From Chlamydia sp. BM-2023 (GTDB lineage: Bacteria; Chlamydiota; Chlamydiia; Chlamydiales; Chlamydiaceae): a stretch of 64,000 bases of DNA. The first letter of the stretch is position 1. Every line of letters begins with the position of its first letter. The position numbers and the translations under genes were made by a program. The notes beneath the pieces are model-generated. The model was not told the DNA's origin, ran no database searches, and saw only the letters and a list, made by a program, of their open reading frames with translations. The stretch covers positions 620,001 to 684,000 of the forward strand of contig NZ_CAXIED010000001.1 of the NCBI RefSeq assembly GCF_964023145.1, in the 5' to 3' direction. This document shows, in pieces, positions 1 to 9,765 of this stretch.

Positions 1-2137
1 CCAGTCCTGCGCAAAAAACAACATCATATTCTAATCCTTTAGATGCATGAATAGTTGTAATTTTTAGTATTTCCGTATCTTCAGAATAAGAAGAAAAAGA
101 AAGATTTTCTTCCCAAAGTCCCGTCTCAGAAAAGTATTGTAAATAGAGCAGCTGATGCTGAGGAAGAGAAGATCTTGAATCTAAATAAGCACAAAGTTTT
201 TCCATTTCTTGGAAAATAAGGTCCCCCTGAGGGGTTTTTAGCAACGCTTCACCTTGAAGAGTCATAAAATAATAAAATGTCGCTAATAAACCATGATCAA
301 AAATATAACCACGTAAAGAAAAGAAATAAGAAGAAAAAAGCTCTTTCTTTTCGACAACGTCGTCTAAAGTAAGCCTGAAAAAGCTGCTTAGTAATACTCT
401 TTGTATTTTTTCATAGCTTTCAGGATAAAGAACAGCTTCTAAAAAAGCTAAAGTTAACAAGTAGGTTTCTGTAAGATGAAAAATAGATTTGTTCTTAGAA
501 AATGATACAGGAAGAGAACAGCGAGTAATTAAATCGAAAGCTTGAGAAGAATCCGATACTAAAATAGCCATTCTTCCTAAGGGAATATCGTAAGCATTCT
601 TTAAATAAGCTGCTGTGTGAGAAATCCACGCAGCTTGATCATCAATATCATCATAAGAGAAAAAATGAATAGGAGAATGAAGAGAATTTACAAAGAGTTC
701 TTGGCTTTTGGGATATAGCGAGTGATATTCTATAGGTTCATAACCAGAAAGTTCTAAAAATGGCGAGCACCTACAAAAAAGATGATTTATAGCTTCCATT
801 AGCTGAGGTGTAGAACGATAATTGTTTACAAGATGTAGCTGAGAAGTTTTTGAAAATGTAGATTTAGCTTTTAAATACGTGGCAAGATCAGCATTCCTCC
901 ATTCGTAAATAGATTGTTTAGGATCTCCTATTAAAAATAAGGATCCCGAAAAATCCGCATTGGCAAAAAGTTTTGAAAAAATATTCCATTGCCTTTTATC
1001 TGTATCTTGAAACTCATCAATCAATACTACTTGAAAACGTTCTCTTAAAGATTTGATAATTTCTTCGGAGATTGAAGATTGTAATAGGTTGTCTAAAGCT
1101 AAGATACTTTCATCAGGGGATAGCCACTTGGTATAGTGTTTTTTTAAGTGCAATTGTAGATCATGCAGTAGCGTATAGAAAATCAAATCTAGATTGCAAA
1201 ATTGTTCCGTGTAATGAAACCACGGGGTCTCTTCTATATAACTAAAAGCTTGGCAGGGTTGATAACGCGCTAAACGATTTTTCGGATGAAACGTTTCAGC
1301 AATTTTAGAAAAAGAAAACAGTTTCACTGATGCTTCTGAAGCATATAAATGATCTACAAACAGGTTTAAATCATTGATTATAGAAAAGGATTGTTTTTTA
1401 AAACTTTCTCTAAAGGTAATCAGCTGATCTAAGAATTCTTCCTTTGGAATGTCTTTTATTTTTGATCTGACAGCATTATGCCAAGATTGCAAAGTAGAGA
1501 GAGTATCTTCTTTAGATGGTAAGTACTCAAAAGTCTGCTGTGTGTAACAGGATAATAATTTATCTATTAAGAAAGATGTATGTTTGGAATTAGAGTTGTA
1601 ACGTGCTGCAAGTAAATAAAATTGCTCAGGAAATAAAATAGTTTGCCAAAGATCTTGAGATAAATACTTACGAATATGATGAAAAACAGCTTGAGAGTGC
1701 GTAAGAGCAGCATTTTGCTGGGAAATCTGCATGTTGGGAAAATGCTGCTGTAAAACGTAATTGCAAAATCCATGGATCGTAAAAATAGACATGCGATCGA
1801 TCGTCGCTAAAGCATTGCGCACTTGCATGTAAAGCTGCTTTACATCGCAAGTGTCAGGTAAATAAGAAGGAAGTGGAGTAGAGGGATTCGTAAGAGAAAG
1901 TTTTAGTAAAGATAAAGCTTGTTTGAGGTTATCTTGAATCCTAATTTTTAATTCATTAGTAGCGGCATTGGTAAATGTCACAGCAAGGATATTTTCAACA
2001 TGAGAGATTGATCCTTCTAAAATAGCTCGAAGAATAATTTGCTCAATCGTGAATGTTTTTCCTGTTCCTGCCGAAGCCTCTAGAAAATATTTTCCTCGAA
2101 TAGAAGTTTGAGGATTAAAAATATCAAACGGTTTCAC
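1..2137 (-). CDS. recB: RecB, exodeoxyribonuclease V beta subunit (partial, C-terminus beyond left edge)
   Basis: This is the N-terminal ~712 residues of the RecB helicase/nuclease, which with RecC processes double-strand breaks for recombination. The start is a GTG at 2135-2137, giving a protein beginning MKPFDIFNPQ. The Walker A motif ASAGTGKT lies at residues 21-28. At the left edge the frame reads TTIHASKGLEYDVVF, the UvrD/Rep-type helicase motif V, so the reading frame is still open and the nuclease domain is off-window. The start overlaps the end of recC by 14 bases, so the two are translated from one message. The shadow ORFs in this stretch are not genes. The family is about 1000 residues or longer, so roughly 70% is present. 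Confidence 0.93.
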   Translation of the reverse strand, partial: MKPFDIFNPQTSIRGKYFLEASAGTGKTFTIEQIILRAILEGSISHVENILAVTFTNAATNELKIRIQDNLKQALSLLKLSLTNPSTPLPSYLPDTCDVKQLYMQVRNALATIDRMSIFTIHGFCNYVLQQHFPNMQISQQNAALTHSQAVFHHIRKYLSQDLWQTILFPEQFYLLAARYNSNSKHTSFLIDKLLSCYTQQTFEYLPSKEDTLSTLQSWHNAVRSKIKDIPKEEFLDQLITFRESFKKQSFSIINDLNLFVDHLYASEASVKLFSFSKIAETFHPKNRLARYQPCQAFSYIEETPWFHYTEQFCNLDLIFYTLLHDLQLHLKKHYTKWLSPDESILALDNLLQSSISEEIIKSLRERFQVVLIDEFQDTDKRQWNIFSKLFANADFSGSLFLIGDPKQSIYEWRNADLATYLKAKSTFSKTSQLHLVNNYRSTPQLMEAINHLFCRCSPFLELSGYEPIEYHSLYPKSQELFVNSLHSPIHFFSYDDIDDQAAWISHTAAYLKNAYDIPLGRMAILVSDSSQAFDLITRCSLPVSFSKNKSIFHLTETYLLTLAFLEAVLYPESYEKIQRVLLSSFFRLTLDDVVEKKELFSSYFFSLRGYIFDHGLLATFYYFMTLQGEALLKTPQGDLIFQEMEKLCAYLDSRSSLPQHQLLYLQYFSETGLWEENLSFSSYSEDTEILKITTIHASKGLEYDVVFCAGL

Positions 2138-5100
2138 GTATCTCCTTAAATAAAGAAAGAATCAATAAGCGTTGTTCTTCACTAACCTTTAGTTGATCCT
2201 GAAAATCACGATTGTGAAATTTCCAAAAAAGAGATAACGAAGGATTACTCGCATCAGTCTCAATTGTAGCTTGTACGGTTTCATGGAATTTTTCAGGATT
2301 GTCTAGGAATTTCCAGCAATCAGAAGAAATCAATGGTATTGGGGTGCTCCTCATCATTTGATATACCCGTAGAACTTGATTTAAATAGGTTTGGGAATCA
2401 GAAAAAGATGGGGAAATATCCTCTAGACTATCTAGAGAAGTCACATTTTTTATTATAGCATTGTTACCAAGAACTTTTTCTTGTTGTAGCATTGCTAGAG
2501 CAATCTGCGCTTTTAAGTAATTCTGCATCTCAAAGATGTTCTCAGGGAAAGATTTGGTTTTTTTTACTGTTTTTCTTGTTGAGGATGTAGGGTCTATAGA
2601 ACAAAGATAGATACCCCTAGAAAATACACCACAAAATTTTGCATCTAAGTAAACCGTTTTGTCGTTAAAACTTACGGGAATCGGAGAAAATACTTTATCT
2701 TCCTCCAGAAGATTGTCATGAAATAATGAAGAAGAAAATATTGCTGTATAAGGAGCTGTATGGGGATCCTGACGAACCCTGGAAAGCCATTGTGTTATAA
2801 GTTCTTCATAAGAAGAAAAAATATTTTTAGAAAAATCAGATAAATAATTTTTAGCAACTTCTTCAGAAGAATGCGAAAGATGCTTTTCCCAAAATAGTAC
2901 TATCTGATTTTTCGTAGGAAATAGCTTTTCTCTAGTTTCTAGTGTCCGTGGGGGATGTAGTGACACGTGATAGTTAGATTTTAAAAAGAAATCTAAGGGA
3001 GAGAAAATCGCTTTTATAATTTGAGAAACAGACAGACGCTCAGGCAAACCTTGCACAGTATCCAAAGGTTGAAATAGAGATGGTAAAGGTTCCTTGGTAG
3101 AACAAAAAGATTTAGCCAATTTGTAATAGTATGCTTGTGAGGCATGCACATGTGTTGGATTGGAAAATAATGAAGGAACGTAAGCTTTGGTCGGTAGATT
3201 GTTAATAGGGAGATCCAAAGCTTCCTGAATGTAGTTTATATAAGCACTAGGTAAAGCCGGACAGTGAGCAGAAGATTGATAACTAATATGTAGTTCATAA
3301 TGAGTAGAAATTAATGTCTGCAAGAAGTGGAAGTTTTCCTCATCTTCAGATGAAGAAAATGCTAGTTCTTCTTGCGATACTGTTTTATCCACTAGGTCAA
3401 GTAAATCGATAGACTGTGCACATTTGTTTGCTCCCAGGATAAAGGTATAGCCCTTAGGCATAAAACTTAAATCTCCTAAAGAACCAACATAAGGACCAGG
3501 TTTGTCATAAATAGGACTATGGCTACAAAAATGAGAAAAGAAATCTAAACAAAAGTCACTAAAGAAGGTTAACGAACACTTGAAAGAGGAGAAAGTTGGA
3601 AAAAGCGAGTTTCTAAGAGAAGTAATAAAAGAGAGCTCTTCAGAGGATAAATTAAAGGTAGACTCTAAGAAAGTAATGATGTTAGTAAAATGTTGCTCAT
3701 ATGTTTGTAGAGTTGTTTCAGAATAAAGATTTATAAATTTTTGTATGTCGTAGAGTAAGGGAAGAATCCTCTCCCAAAGTTCTATTTGATTGACTTTTCC
3801 GTATTCCTCAACAAAGGGATACTCATTCAAAATACTATCACAGATGTTTTGAATGGGTTGGCCCTTGCCTTTATATATTCTTTCCCACTCATGAGCTAGT
3901 TTTTTTAAGAGAAAAGGTGTTTTATTTATCTCTATAGGATTTTGTAGTTGTGGGTGGGTAACAAGCTGTAATAAACGATACAAATTTCCTTGTGTTTGTA
4001 AAATAGAGGATAATAACAAGAATTTTTCTTTTAATTCTTTAGCTTGGGTTGATTCCGTATTCGTAAAATATAAAGGTAAATGCGGGTCAAATATCGCTCG
4101 TAAATACACTTCGTAAGTTTCTAATTGGGAAGATAAAATAAATATTTCCTCAGGATGCACTCCACGATGTATCAGAGAAGAAATTTTTAAAAAGATTTCG
4201 TGAACTTCTCGAGAAGGGTTTAAAGACTTACTAATGGTTATAGTTTGATCTTTTGGGATGCTGGAAGGAATGTTTGGTTTAAGATGAAAAACATTACTTT
4301 GCAGTTTTCCTAAAGAGGTTGTCTCATCAGGAGGGATAAAAACCTCATGGTAATCAATTTCCTTGTCCAAGAAGAAATTTTGAGACGCCTGGGATTTATG
4401 CGAGAGATTAGCAAGTAGGGCTTGCCTGTCTGCTAATACATAATGCTCCCAAGCGTCTCTATAGGGCTGATTTGCAAGCTGTCGCCAAAGAAAATCAATA
4501 ACCTTATCCGAAAGCAAGTCTCCAAAGTATTCTTTACTTGGAGAAAAACAATAGAAATATACGGGGAAAAAATGACTCAATTCTGTGAAAAAAGTCGCAA
4601 AATGTTTCGGAAGGTGCGAATAACCAAAAATATGTAGAGAACGATTTTGAGGTGTAGATTTTAAAGAAGAAAGAATAGAAGCAAACACCTCGTCCATAGA
4701 AATGAAATGTTCGTTTAACTTCGCAAAAACATCCTTGTGGTAATGGCTTTTTTCAGAAGGAGTCTGAGAAAAAGTATAGAATTTCTTAAAGATAGATCCT
4801 AATTTTTTTGTAGAGTTGTAAGAAGTCTCAGAAAAAAAATCTTGGTTTTCATAGGGATAAGAGTGGGTGTGAATATTATTTAGCACCTCGTGTATAAATA
4901 ACGGAAGTGTTATATAATCGGGAATTAATAGTTTTTCATGACAAACTTCAGCGAATAAATGTTTGACAAGGGAGTCTGAAGAAGAGAAAATAGCCGACCC
5001 CATGAAAGTGTGGTTGCTCGTAGCATTAGTCAGTTCTCTACGTAGCCAATGCCCTATTTCTGTATTGGCAACAAGAATCCATCTTTTAGTAAATGGCTGC

Positions 5101-5192
5101 TGATAAGTAGAAAATAGGTCTTCTGCGAGTTTTGCGATCAGGTGAGTGGGAGAGTTGCTAAAAATTGCCTGGCTATGTTTGGTCGCATTCAT
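2124..5192 (-). CDS. recC: RecC, exodeoxyribonuclease V gamma subunit
   Basis: A 1022-residue protein directly upstream of and overlapping recB. The N-terminus ends in a 'ILVANTEIGHWLRREL' segment matching the RecC pattern in which the inactive nucleotide-binding site sits after an early helix. RecC binds RecB, splits the duplex and in other bacteria scans for Chi. Order recC-recB with overlapping stop and start indicates an operon. The ATG at 5190-5192 shares bases with the divergent transporter start, so no separate intergenic promoter exists. RecC proteins are poorly conserved, so the call leans partly on the neighbour. No RecD is present in the window. Confidence 0.88.
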   Translation of the reverse strand: MNATKHSQAIFSNSPTHLIAKLAEDLFSTYQQPFTKRWILVANTEIGHWLRRELTNATSNHTFMGSAIFSSSDSLVKHLFAEVCHEKLLIPDYITLPLFIHEVLNNIHTHSYPYENQDFFSETSYNSTKKLGSIFKKFYTFSQTPSEKSHYHKDVFAKLNEHFISMDEVFASILSSLKSTPQNRSLHIFGYSHLPKHFATFFTELSHFFPVYFYCFSPSKEYFGDLLSDKVIDFLWRQLANQPYRDAWEHYVLADRQALLANLSHKSQASQNFFLDKEIDYHEVFIPPDETTSLGKLQSNVFHLKPNIPSSIPKDQTITISKSLNPSREVHEIFLKISSLIHRGVHPEEIFILSSQLETYEVYLRAIFDPHLPLYFTNTESTQAKELKEKFLLLSSILQTQGNLYRLLQLVTHPQLQNPIEINKTPFLLKKLAHEWERIYKGKGQPIQNICDSILNEYPFVEEYGKVNQIELWERILPLLYDIQKFINLYSETTLQTYEQHFTNIITFLESTFNLSSEELSFITSLRNSLFPTFSSFKCSLTFFSDFCLDFFSHFCSHSPIYDKPGPYVGSLGDLSFMPKGYTFILGANKCAQSIDLLDLVDKTVSQEELAFSSSEDEENFHFLQTLISTHYELHISYQSSAHCPALPSAYINYIQEALDLPINNLPTKAYVPSLFSNPTHVHASQAYYYKLAKSFCSTKEPLPSLFQPLDTVQGLPERLSVSQIIKAIFSPLDFFLKSNYHVSLHPPRTLETREKLFPTKNQIVLFWEKHLSHSSEEVAKNYLSDFSKNIFSSYEELITQWLSRVRQDPHTAPYTAIFSSSLFHDNLLEEDKVFSPIPVSFNDKTVYLDAKFCGVFSRGIYLCSIDPTSSTRKTVKKTKSFPENIFEMQNYLKAQIALAMLQQEKVLGNNAIIKNVTSLDSLEDISPSFSDSQTYLNQVLRVYQMMRSTPIPLISSDCWKFLDNPEKFHETVQATIETDASNPSLSLFWKFHNRDFQDQLKVSEEQRLLILSLFKEIRETV

Positions 5193-6909
5193 GGATGTTT
5201 CAATACAAAAAAAATCTTTTCGTGCTTTAGTAATAACGCATTTTCTTACGATATTAAATGATAATCTCTATAAGTTTCTTTTAGTGTTTTTCCTTCTAGA
5301 AGGGAAAAACCTAACAGAAAACGCTAAGATATTATCTTATGTCAGCTTGTTCTTCGCCTTGCCGTTTTTGCTATTAGCACCTCTTGCAGGAAGTTTATCA
5401 GATAGATACCAGAAACGAAACATTATCTTAGTTACTCGCGTTATTGAAATAATCTGTACCTCTTTAGGATTGTATTTTTTCTATATACAATCTGCTTTAG
5501 GTGGCTATGTAGTTTTAATTTTAATGGCAAGCCATACAGCAGTTTTTGGCCCTGCAAAAATGGGAATACTCCCAGAAATGCTTTCTTTAGATTACCTATC
5601 GAAAGCTAATGGTATTATGACCGCTGTTACATATGCAGGGAGCATTCTTGGTTCGTGTTTTGCACCGCTCCTTGTAGACATCACAAAAAATCTCCCAGTG
5701 AATTGCTATATGCTATCCACAGGATTTTGTGTTGCTTCCTCTATATTGAGCACTTTCATTGCTTGGCGTATACGCCCAAGTAATATCAAAAATCGTAGTC
5801 AAAAAATTACCTACGTAGGCTTTAAAGATCTTTGGGAAATATTAAAAGATACTCGTCATGTTCACTACCTGATGTTGTCTATTTTCCTTGTTGCCCTATT
5901 TCTTTTAGTCGGAGCCTATACTCAAGTAGAAATTATTCCTTTTGTAGAATTTACTCTAGGATACCCTAAACATTACGGAGGTTACCTATTTCCTCTTGTA
6001 GCTTTAGGCGTGGGAGTAGGATCTTATATTGCAGGATGGTTATCCGGAAAAGATATTAAATTGGGTTATGTCCCAGTAATGGCCATAGGAATAGGTCTTG
6101 CTTTTATGGGGCTATATGCTTCCTCATCATCGTTAATAGGTGTCATGTTTTTCCTCCTGCTTTTAGGATTTTTAGGAGGTATATACCAAGTTCCACTGCA
6201 TGCTTATGTACAATATGCAAGTCCTGAACATCAACGAGGGCAAATCCTAGCCGCAAATAATTTTTTAGATTTTGTGGGAGTGTTAATTGCTGCCGGAATC
6301 GTAAGGATAATGGGATCGGGGCTCGGTCTATCCCCAGAGATTAGTTTTTTGTATATGGGAATGCTAGTTTTTGCTTTAGGCGCGTGGATGCTTTGGGTGT
6401 GGAAAGAGCTCGTATATCGATTGCTGCTAAGTGCAGTATTAGTAAAACAATTGGGAAGCTATCTTAAACTGCCAAAATCGATGGTTCCTATATGCTATTT
6501 TGTTCATACCCACTCCTATCGGGAAGTACGTCGCGTATTAGCCATGCTGCCAAAAACAATACGAAGTACTGTGGTAATATTAGATGAAAAATTACAACCA
6601 GGCTGGACAACCAGGCTGATTTCTTATTGTGTCCCCACAGTCGTCTCCGACATAGAAGATACAAGTGATAGAGGGGTTAAAGAGGCTTGGGCCGTTTTGC
6701 AAGCTAAACGTTTGCAAAACTTATTGAAAAAACAACCAGATCTCTGCGTGGTGTGTTTGGGAAAAGAAGAAAATATCGAAATTTTTTCCAGCGTATTACT
6801 AGAACAAGGCATTGATCTTAAAAGTATTCATCTGTCCTGTAAACAAATATCCCATCGAAGAAATACTTATCACTTATCATTGAGCCCTGCTGAAAGCACA
6901 GCTCAATAA
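5191..6909 (+). CDS. LplT/YgeD-like major facilitator transporter with extra C-terminal domain
   Basis: A 572-residue inner-membrane protein. Residues 1 to about 420 form a major-facilitator fold with many hydrophobic helices and the signature GSLSDRYQKR in the loop after helix 2. The match pattern (FLTILNDNLYKFLLVFF, ANGIMTAVTYAGSILG, GGIYQVPLHAYVQ) is that of lysophospholipid transporters of the LplT family, called YgeD in chlamydial annotation. The last ~150 residues are soluble and unlike a standard LplT; they may be a remnant of an acyltransferase-type partner, but I cannot recognise catalytic residues. I chose the ATG at 5191, opposite recC, rather than the upstream 5146 start, because translation from 5191 gives the expected short N-terminus. 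Substrate is inferred. Confidence 0.8.
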   Translation: MDVSIQKKSFRALVITHFLTILNDNLYKFLLVFFLLEGKNLTENAKILSYVSLFFALPFLLLAPLAGSLSDRYQKRNIILVTRVIEIICTSLGLYFFYIQSALGGYVVLILMASHTAVFGPAKMGILPEMLSLDYLSKANGIMTAVTYAGSILGSCFAPLLVDITKNLPVNCYMLSTGFCVASSILSTFIAWRIRPSNIKNRSQKITYVGFKDLWEILKDTRHVHYLMLSIFLVALFLLVGAYTQVEIIPFVEFTLGYPKHYGGYLFPLVALGVGVGSYIAGWLSGKDIKLGYVPVMAIGIGLAFMGLYASSSSLIGVMFFLLLLGFLGGIYQVPLHAYVQYASPEHQRGQILAANNFLDFVGVLIAAGIVRIMGSGLGLSPEISFLYMGMLVFALGAWMLWVWKELVYRLLLSAVLVKQLGSYLKLPKSMVPICYFVHTHSYREVRRVLAMLPKTIRSTVVILDEKLQPGWTTRLISYCVPTVVSDIEDTSDRGVKEAWAVLQAKRLQNLLKKQPDLCVVCLGKEENIEIFSSVLLEQGIDLKSIHLSCKQISHRRNTYHLSLSPAESTAQ

Positions 6910-6923
6910 TAAGCTAAAGAAAG

Positions 6924-7904
6924 CTACTCTACCAGGCAACAGCAAGAAGATTCTTCGACTTGCTCGTTGCTTTCACATAGATGCATACGACGGAAAGGTT
7001 TATTACCTCTAGAAGAAGAGAAGGAGCGAATTCTAGGTGCTTGAGAGCACTCGTTAGAACAGCAACCCTTAGTTGTAGCAATACAGTCATCGCAGCAGAT
7101 AAATAAATTATTACAATCAGTATTTGCACAATTGTAATAAGTATCGCAGCAAGTCTTGCAATGGGAACACTCGGAAATAGGCGCTACGTTAGGATCAGCC
7201 TCATCAATAGGCACAGCTAAACGATCATCAAAAACAAACAGTTTTCCTCGCCATTTTCCTGTTCCTACGGCTTGGCCATAAGCTATGACACCACCATCAA
7301 GTTGATAGACTTCTTTAAAACCTTTTTCTAAAAGAAGAGAAGAATACAACTCACAGCGAATGCCTCCTGTACAATACATCATAACAGGTGTTGTTGCAGG
7401 ATCATGTTGTTTTGAAAGGCGCTCAGCATATTCAGGGAACTCACGAAAAGTTTGAATATCAGGAAGGACAGCATTTTCAAAATGACCGATTTTCCATTCG
7501 TAGTTATTTCTTACGTCTAAAACTAGACAACGATTTTCTTCTAATTTTTCATGCCATTCTTTTGGCGAAATATGTTTTCCTTGGGTTGAAAGATCAACAT
7601 CACAACCAAGAGCAACAAGCTCTTTGCGATATTTAACAGTCACACGGGGAAAAATATTTTCTTCAACGTTGTGAATTTTAAATTTTACATTTGAAAATCC
7701 AGGACGCTGTCTTAGCCAGGTCATGTAGTGTTCGGCATCGGGCTGATAGCCACTAAATTGACCATTTATGCCCTGTTCAGATATGTAGATACGACAAGAA
7801 ACATCAAGTTTTTTAAATAGTTCCTTGTGCAACGCAATTTCCTGTTGAGGATTATCTACACGAGTTAAATAATAGTAAGCTAAAGCATAATAATTCTTTT
7901 TCAT
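6924..7904 (-). CDS. trhO: tRNA uridine(34) hydroxylase TrhO (YceA family rhodanese)
   Basis: A 326-residue cytosolic protein. The N-terminal ferredoxin-like domain is followed by a rhodanese domain (about 110-220) with the active-site loop CTGGIRCE, catalytic Cys178. The C-terminal ~80 residues are cysteine-rich (several CxxC pairs, then CCDDC and CCSNEC), a likely metal site that is typical of this family. The family makes 5-hydroxyuridine at tRNA position 34 using O2. It is convergent with the transporter upstream, 14 bases apart. The last residues are CCCLVE, see findings. The start ATG at 7902-7904 gives the standard MKKNYYALAYY N-terminus. Confidence 0.9.
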   Translation of the reverse strand: MKKNYYALAYYYLTRVDNPQQEIALHKELFKKLDVSCRIYISEQGINGQFSGYQPDAEHYMTWLRQRPGFSNVKFKIHNVEENIFPRVTVKYRKELVALGCDVDLSTQGKHISPKEWHEKLEENRCLVLDVRNNYEWKIGHFENAVLPDIQTFREFPEYAERLSKQHDPATTPVMMYCTGGIRCELYSSLLLEKGFKEVYQLDGGVIAYGQAVGTGKWRGKLFVFDDRLAVPIDEADPNVAPISECSHCKTCCDTYYNCANTDCNNLFICCDDCIATTKGCCSNECSQAPRIRSFSSSRGNKPFRRMHLCESNEQVEESSCCCLVE

Positions 7905-8132
7905 AAGAAATACCCTAACAAATTCTCGGAAATAATTCCATTGTAGAAAATTAGGTTTGGAACTAAAATGCTCTTTGGTATTTTGTCAAGTAGATGAGTA
8001 CTCGTCTCTTTGTGAAAACGAAGAAAATCTTCCAGGTTATACCGAAAGTAGTGCCGCTATCCTTGTCTAATTTACAAAGAAGACCAAGAAGGCGTGAATA
8101 ATTTCTAAGGACTAAATAAAGGACTAAAATAC

Positions 8133-8762
8133 ATGGCTCGATATTGCGGCCCTAAAAATAGAATAGCAAGGCGTTTTGGAGCGAATATTTTTGGAAGAAG
8201 CCGAAACCCTCTGCTCAAAAAGCCCCATCCTCCAGGTCAGCATGGTATGCAGAGAAAGAAAAAGTCTGACTACGGTCTGCAGCTTGAAGAAAAGCAAAAA
8301 TTAAAAGCTTGCTTTGGCATGATCTTAGAGAAGCAGCTTGTTAAGGCCTTTAAAGAGGTGATTAATAAACAAGGCAGCGTCACAAAGATGTTCTTAGAAA
8401 GATTCGAATGTCGCCTAGATAATATGGTGTACCGTATGGGCTTTGCTAAGACTATTTTTGCAGCACAGCAATTAGTTTCTCATGGTCACGTGATGGTGAA
8501 CGGTAGAAAAGTTGACAGAAGATCATTTTTCCTGCGTCCTGGAATGCAAGTTTCATTGAAGGAAAAATCTAAAAAACTACAGTCTGTTCAAGAGGCTTTG
8601 GAAGGGAAAGATGAAAGTTCTCTACCTGCCTATATTTCTTTGGATAAGGCGGGCTTTAAAGGTGAACTTTTAGTTTCTCCGGAACAAGACCAAATAGAAG
8701 CTCAGCTTCCTCTGCCTGTAGACGTTTCTGTTGTATGTGAGTTTTTATCTCACAGAACATAA
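8133..8762 (+). CDS. rpsD: 30S ribosomal protein S4
   Basis: A 209-residue protein with the conserved N-terminus [16 protein letters not shown] and the S4 RNA-binding domain around residues 92-155 ([27 protein letters not shown]). It binds 16S rRNA early in small-subunit assembly. It stands alone here rather than in the alpha ribosomal operon, as in other chlamydiae. An AAGGA ribosome-binding site precedes the ATG by ten bases. A rho-independent terminator follows immediately. Length is normal for the family. Confidence 0.98.
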   Translation: MARYCGPKNRIARRFGANIFGRSRNPLLKKPHPPGQHGMQRKKKSDYGLQLEEKQKLKACFGMILEKQLVKAFKEVINKQGSVTKMFLERFECRLDNMVYRMGFAKTIFAAQQLVSHGHVMVNGRKVDRRSFFLRPGMQVSLKEKSKKLQSVQEALEGKDESSLPAYISLDKAGFKGELLVSPEQDQIEAQLPLPVDVSVVCEFLSHRT

Positions 8763-8787
8763 ACATCTCTTTCTTCCAAAAGAGAGG

Positions 8788-8819
8788 CGTCGGTATAACC
8801 ACCGGCGCTTTTATTTTTC
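8788..8819 (+). terminator. Terminator after rpsD
   Basis: Stem GCGTCGGT (8788-8795) pairs with ACCGGCGC (8802-8809) with one G-U pair, a six-base loop, then a T-rich run. It lies between the convergent rpsD and nfo genes. The opposite strand has only a weak T run, so termination is mainly for rpsD. Confidence 0.85.
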
Positions 8820-8830
8820 CCGCTATCAAT

Positions 8831-9700
8831 CTATTTTTGAAAACTTTCCAATTTACGAATTTCCTTCGCCCACAACTCTGGCCCTCCAGGAGTCTCTAGA
8901 TATTTTGGAATCATGCAAGTTCGCTTGTCCTGCATAAGAAATTTAAAACTTTCTATACCTATATCTCCTTCTCCGAGAGGAGCATGGCGATCTTTGTGCT
9001 TCCCTAGAGGGAACATAGAGTCATTTAAATGAAAAGCTCGTAAATAGGATAGGCCTATTTGATCATCAAAGTGTTTGAGTACTTGCTTCCAACCCTCAGG
9101 AGAGGTAATATCGTAACCAGCAGCAAAAATGTGACAAGTATCTATGCAGACTCCTACAGGGATTTTATGCTTAAGCTTGTCTATTAGATAGCCAAGCTCT
9201 TCGAAATTGCTCCCTATAAGAGTCCCTTGACCGGCAGTAGTTTCAAAAAGAACAACAAGTGGTGGCGAGTCTTCAAATAAAGGCTCCATCAACGAAAAAC
9301 TTGAAACAATTCTATCTAAGCAAGCTTCTTTAGTATCATTGACTGCTGCACCGGGATGAAAATTAACAAAATTTATTCCCAGGGATATACAATCCTCGAT
9401 TTCCTGATTTATGCAGATACGGCTTTTTTCTAGGATTTCTGGATTGGGAGCCCCTGGATTAATTAAATAGCCAGCATGACTCATAATATAAGATAGAGAG
9501 GTTTCTTCCAGAGCTGTTTTAAAAGCTGTTATTAAAGAATCAGTAAGAGGGCGTCTGCGCCACTGTCTTTGATTCGCAGTGAACATTTGAATAGTAGAAG
9601 CCCCAATTTCTCGCCCCTCATAAAGGGCGTTTTGAAGGCCTCCCGCAGTAGATGTGTGAGCGCCTAATAAAGGAACTTGGGGAGGCGGAAATACCTGCAT
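8831..9700 (-). CDS. nfo: Endonuclease IV (AP endonuclease)
   Basis: A 289-residue zinc-dependent AP endonuclease of base-excision repair. Recognisable family segments are [12 protein letters not shown] at the N-terminus, the NFHPGAA and ETTAGQGT metal-ligand loops, [15 protein letters not shown], and [25 protein letters not shown] near the C-terminus. These hold the conserved His/Asp/Glu zinc ligands. I chose the ATG at 9698-9700 (MQVFPPPQ): it has a GGAG site seven bases upstream and gives the family length, whereas the longer reading from 9805 adds 35 residues overlapping the murJ start. Divergent from murJ with a 65-base gap. Confidence 0.96.
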   Translation of the reverse strand: MQVFPPPQVPLLGAHTSTAGGLQNALYEGREIGASTIQMFTANQRQWRRRPLTDSLITAFKTALEETSLSYIMSHAGYLINPGAPNPEILEKSRICINQEIEDCISLGINFVNFHPGAAVNDTKEACLDRIVSSFSLMEPLFEDSPPLVVLFETTAGQGTLIGSNFEELGYLIDKLKHKIPVGVCIDTCHIFAAGYDITSPEGWKQVLKHFDDQIGLSYLRAFHLNDSMFPLGKHKDRHAPLGEGDIGIESFKFLMQDKRTCMIPKYLETPGGPELWAKEIRKLESFQK

Positions 9701-9765
9701 TTTAATGCTCCGAAAATCTCTATCTGGTATGGGTAAATCAAGTATTAAAGGAGAGCGACATTTTA

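Noticed and set aside
1567..1850. Two overlapping minus-strand ORFs in the recB region
   Set aside because: They lie in other frames of recB, whose frame is shown by the Walker A and motif V sequences.
8731..8937. 68-codon plus-strand ORF at the rpsD/nfo junction
   Set aside because: It overlaps both genes and the terminator, and its amino-acid content is not protein-like.
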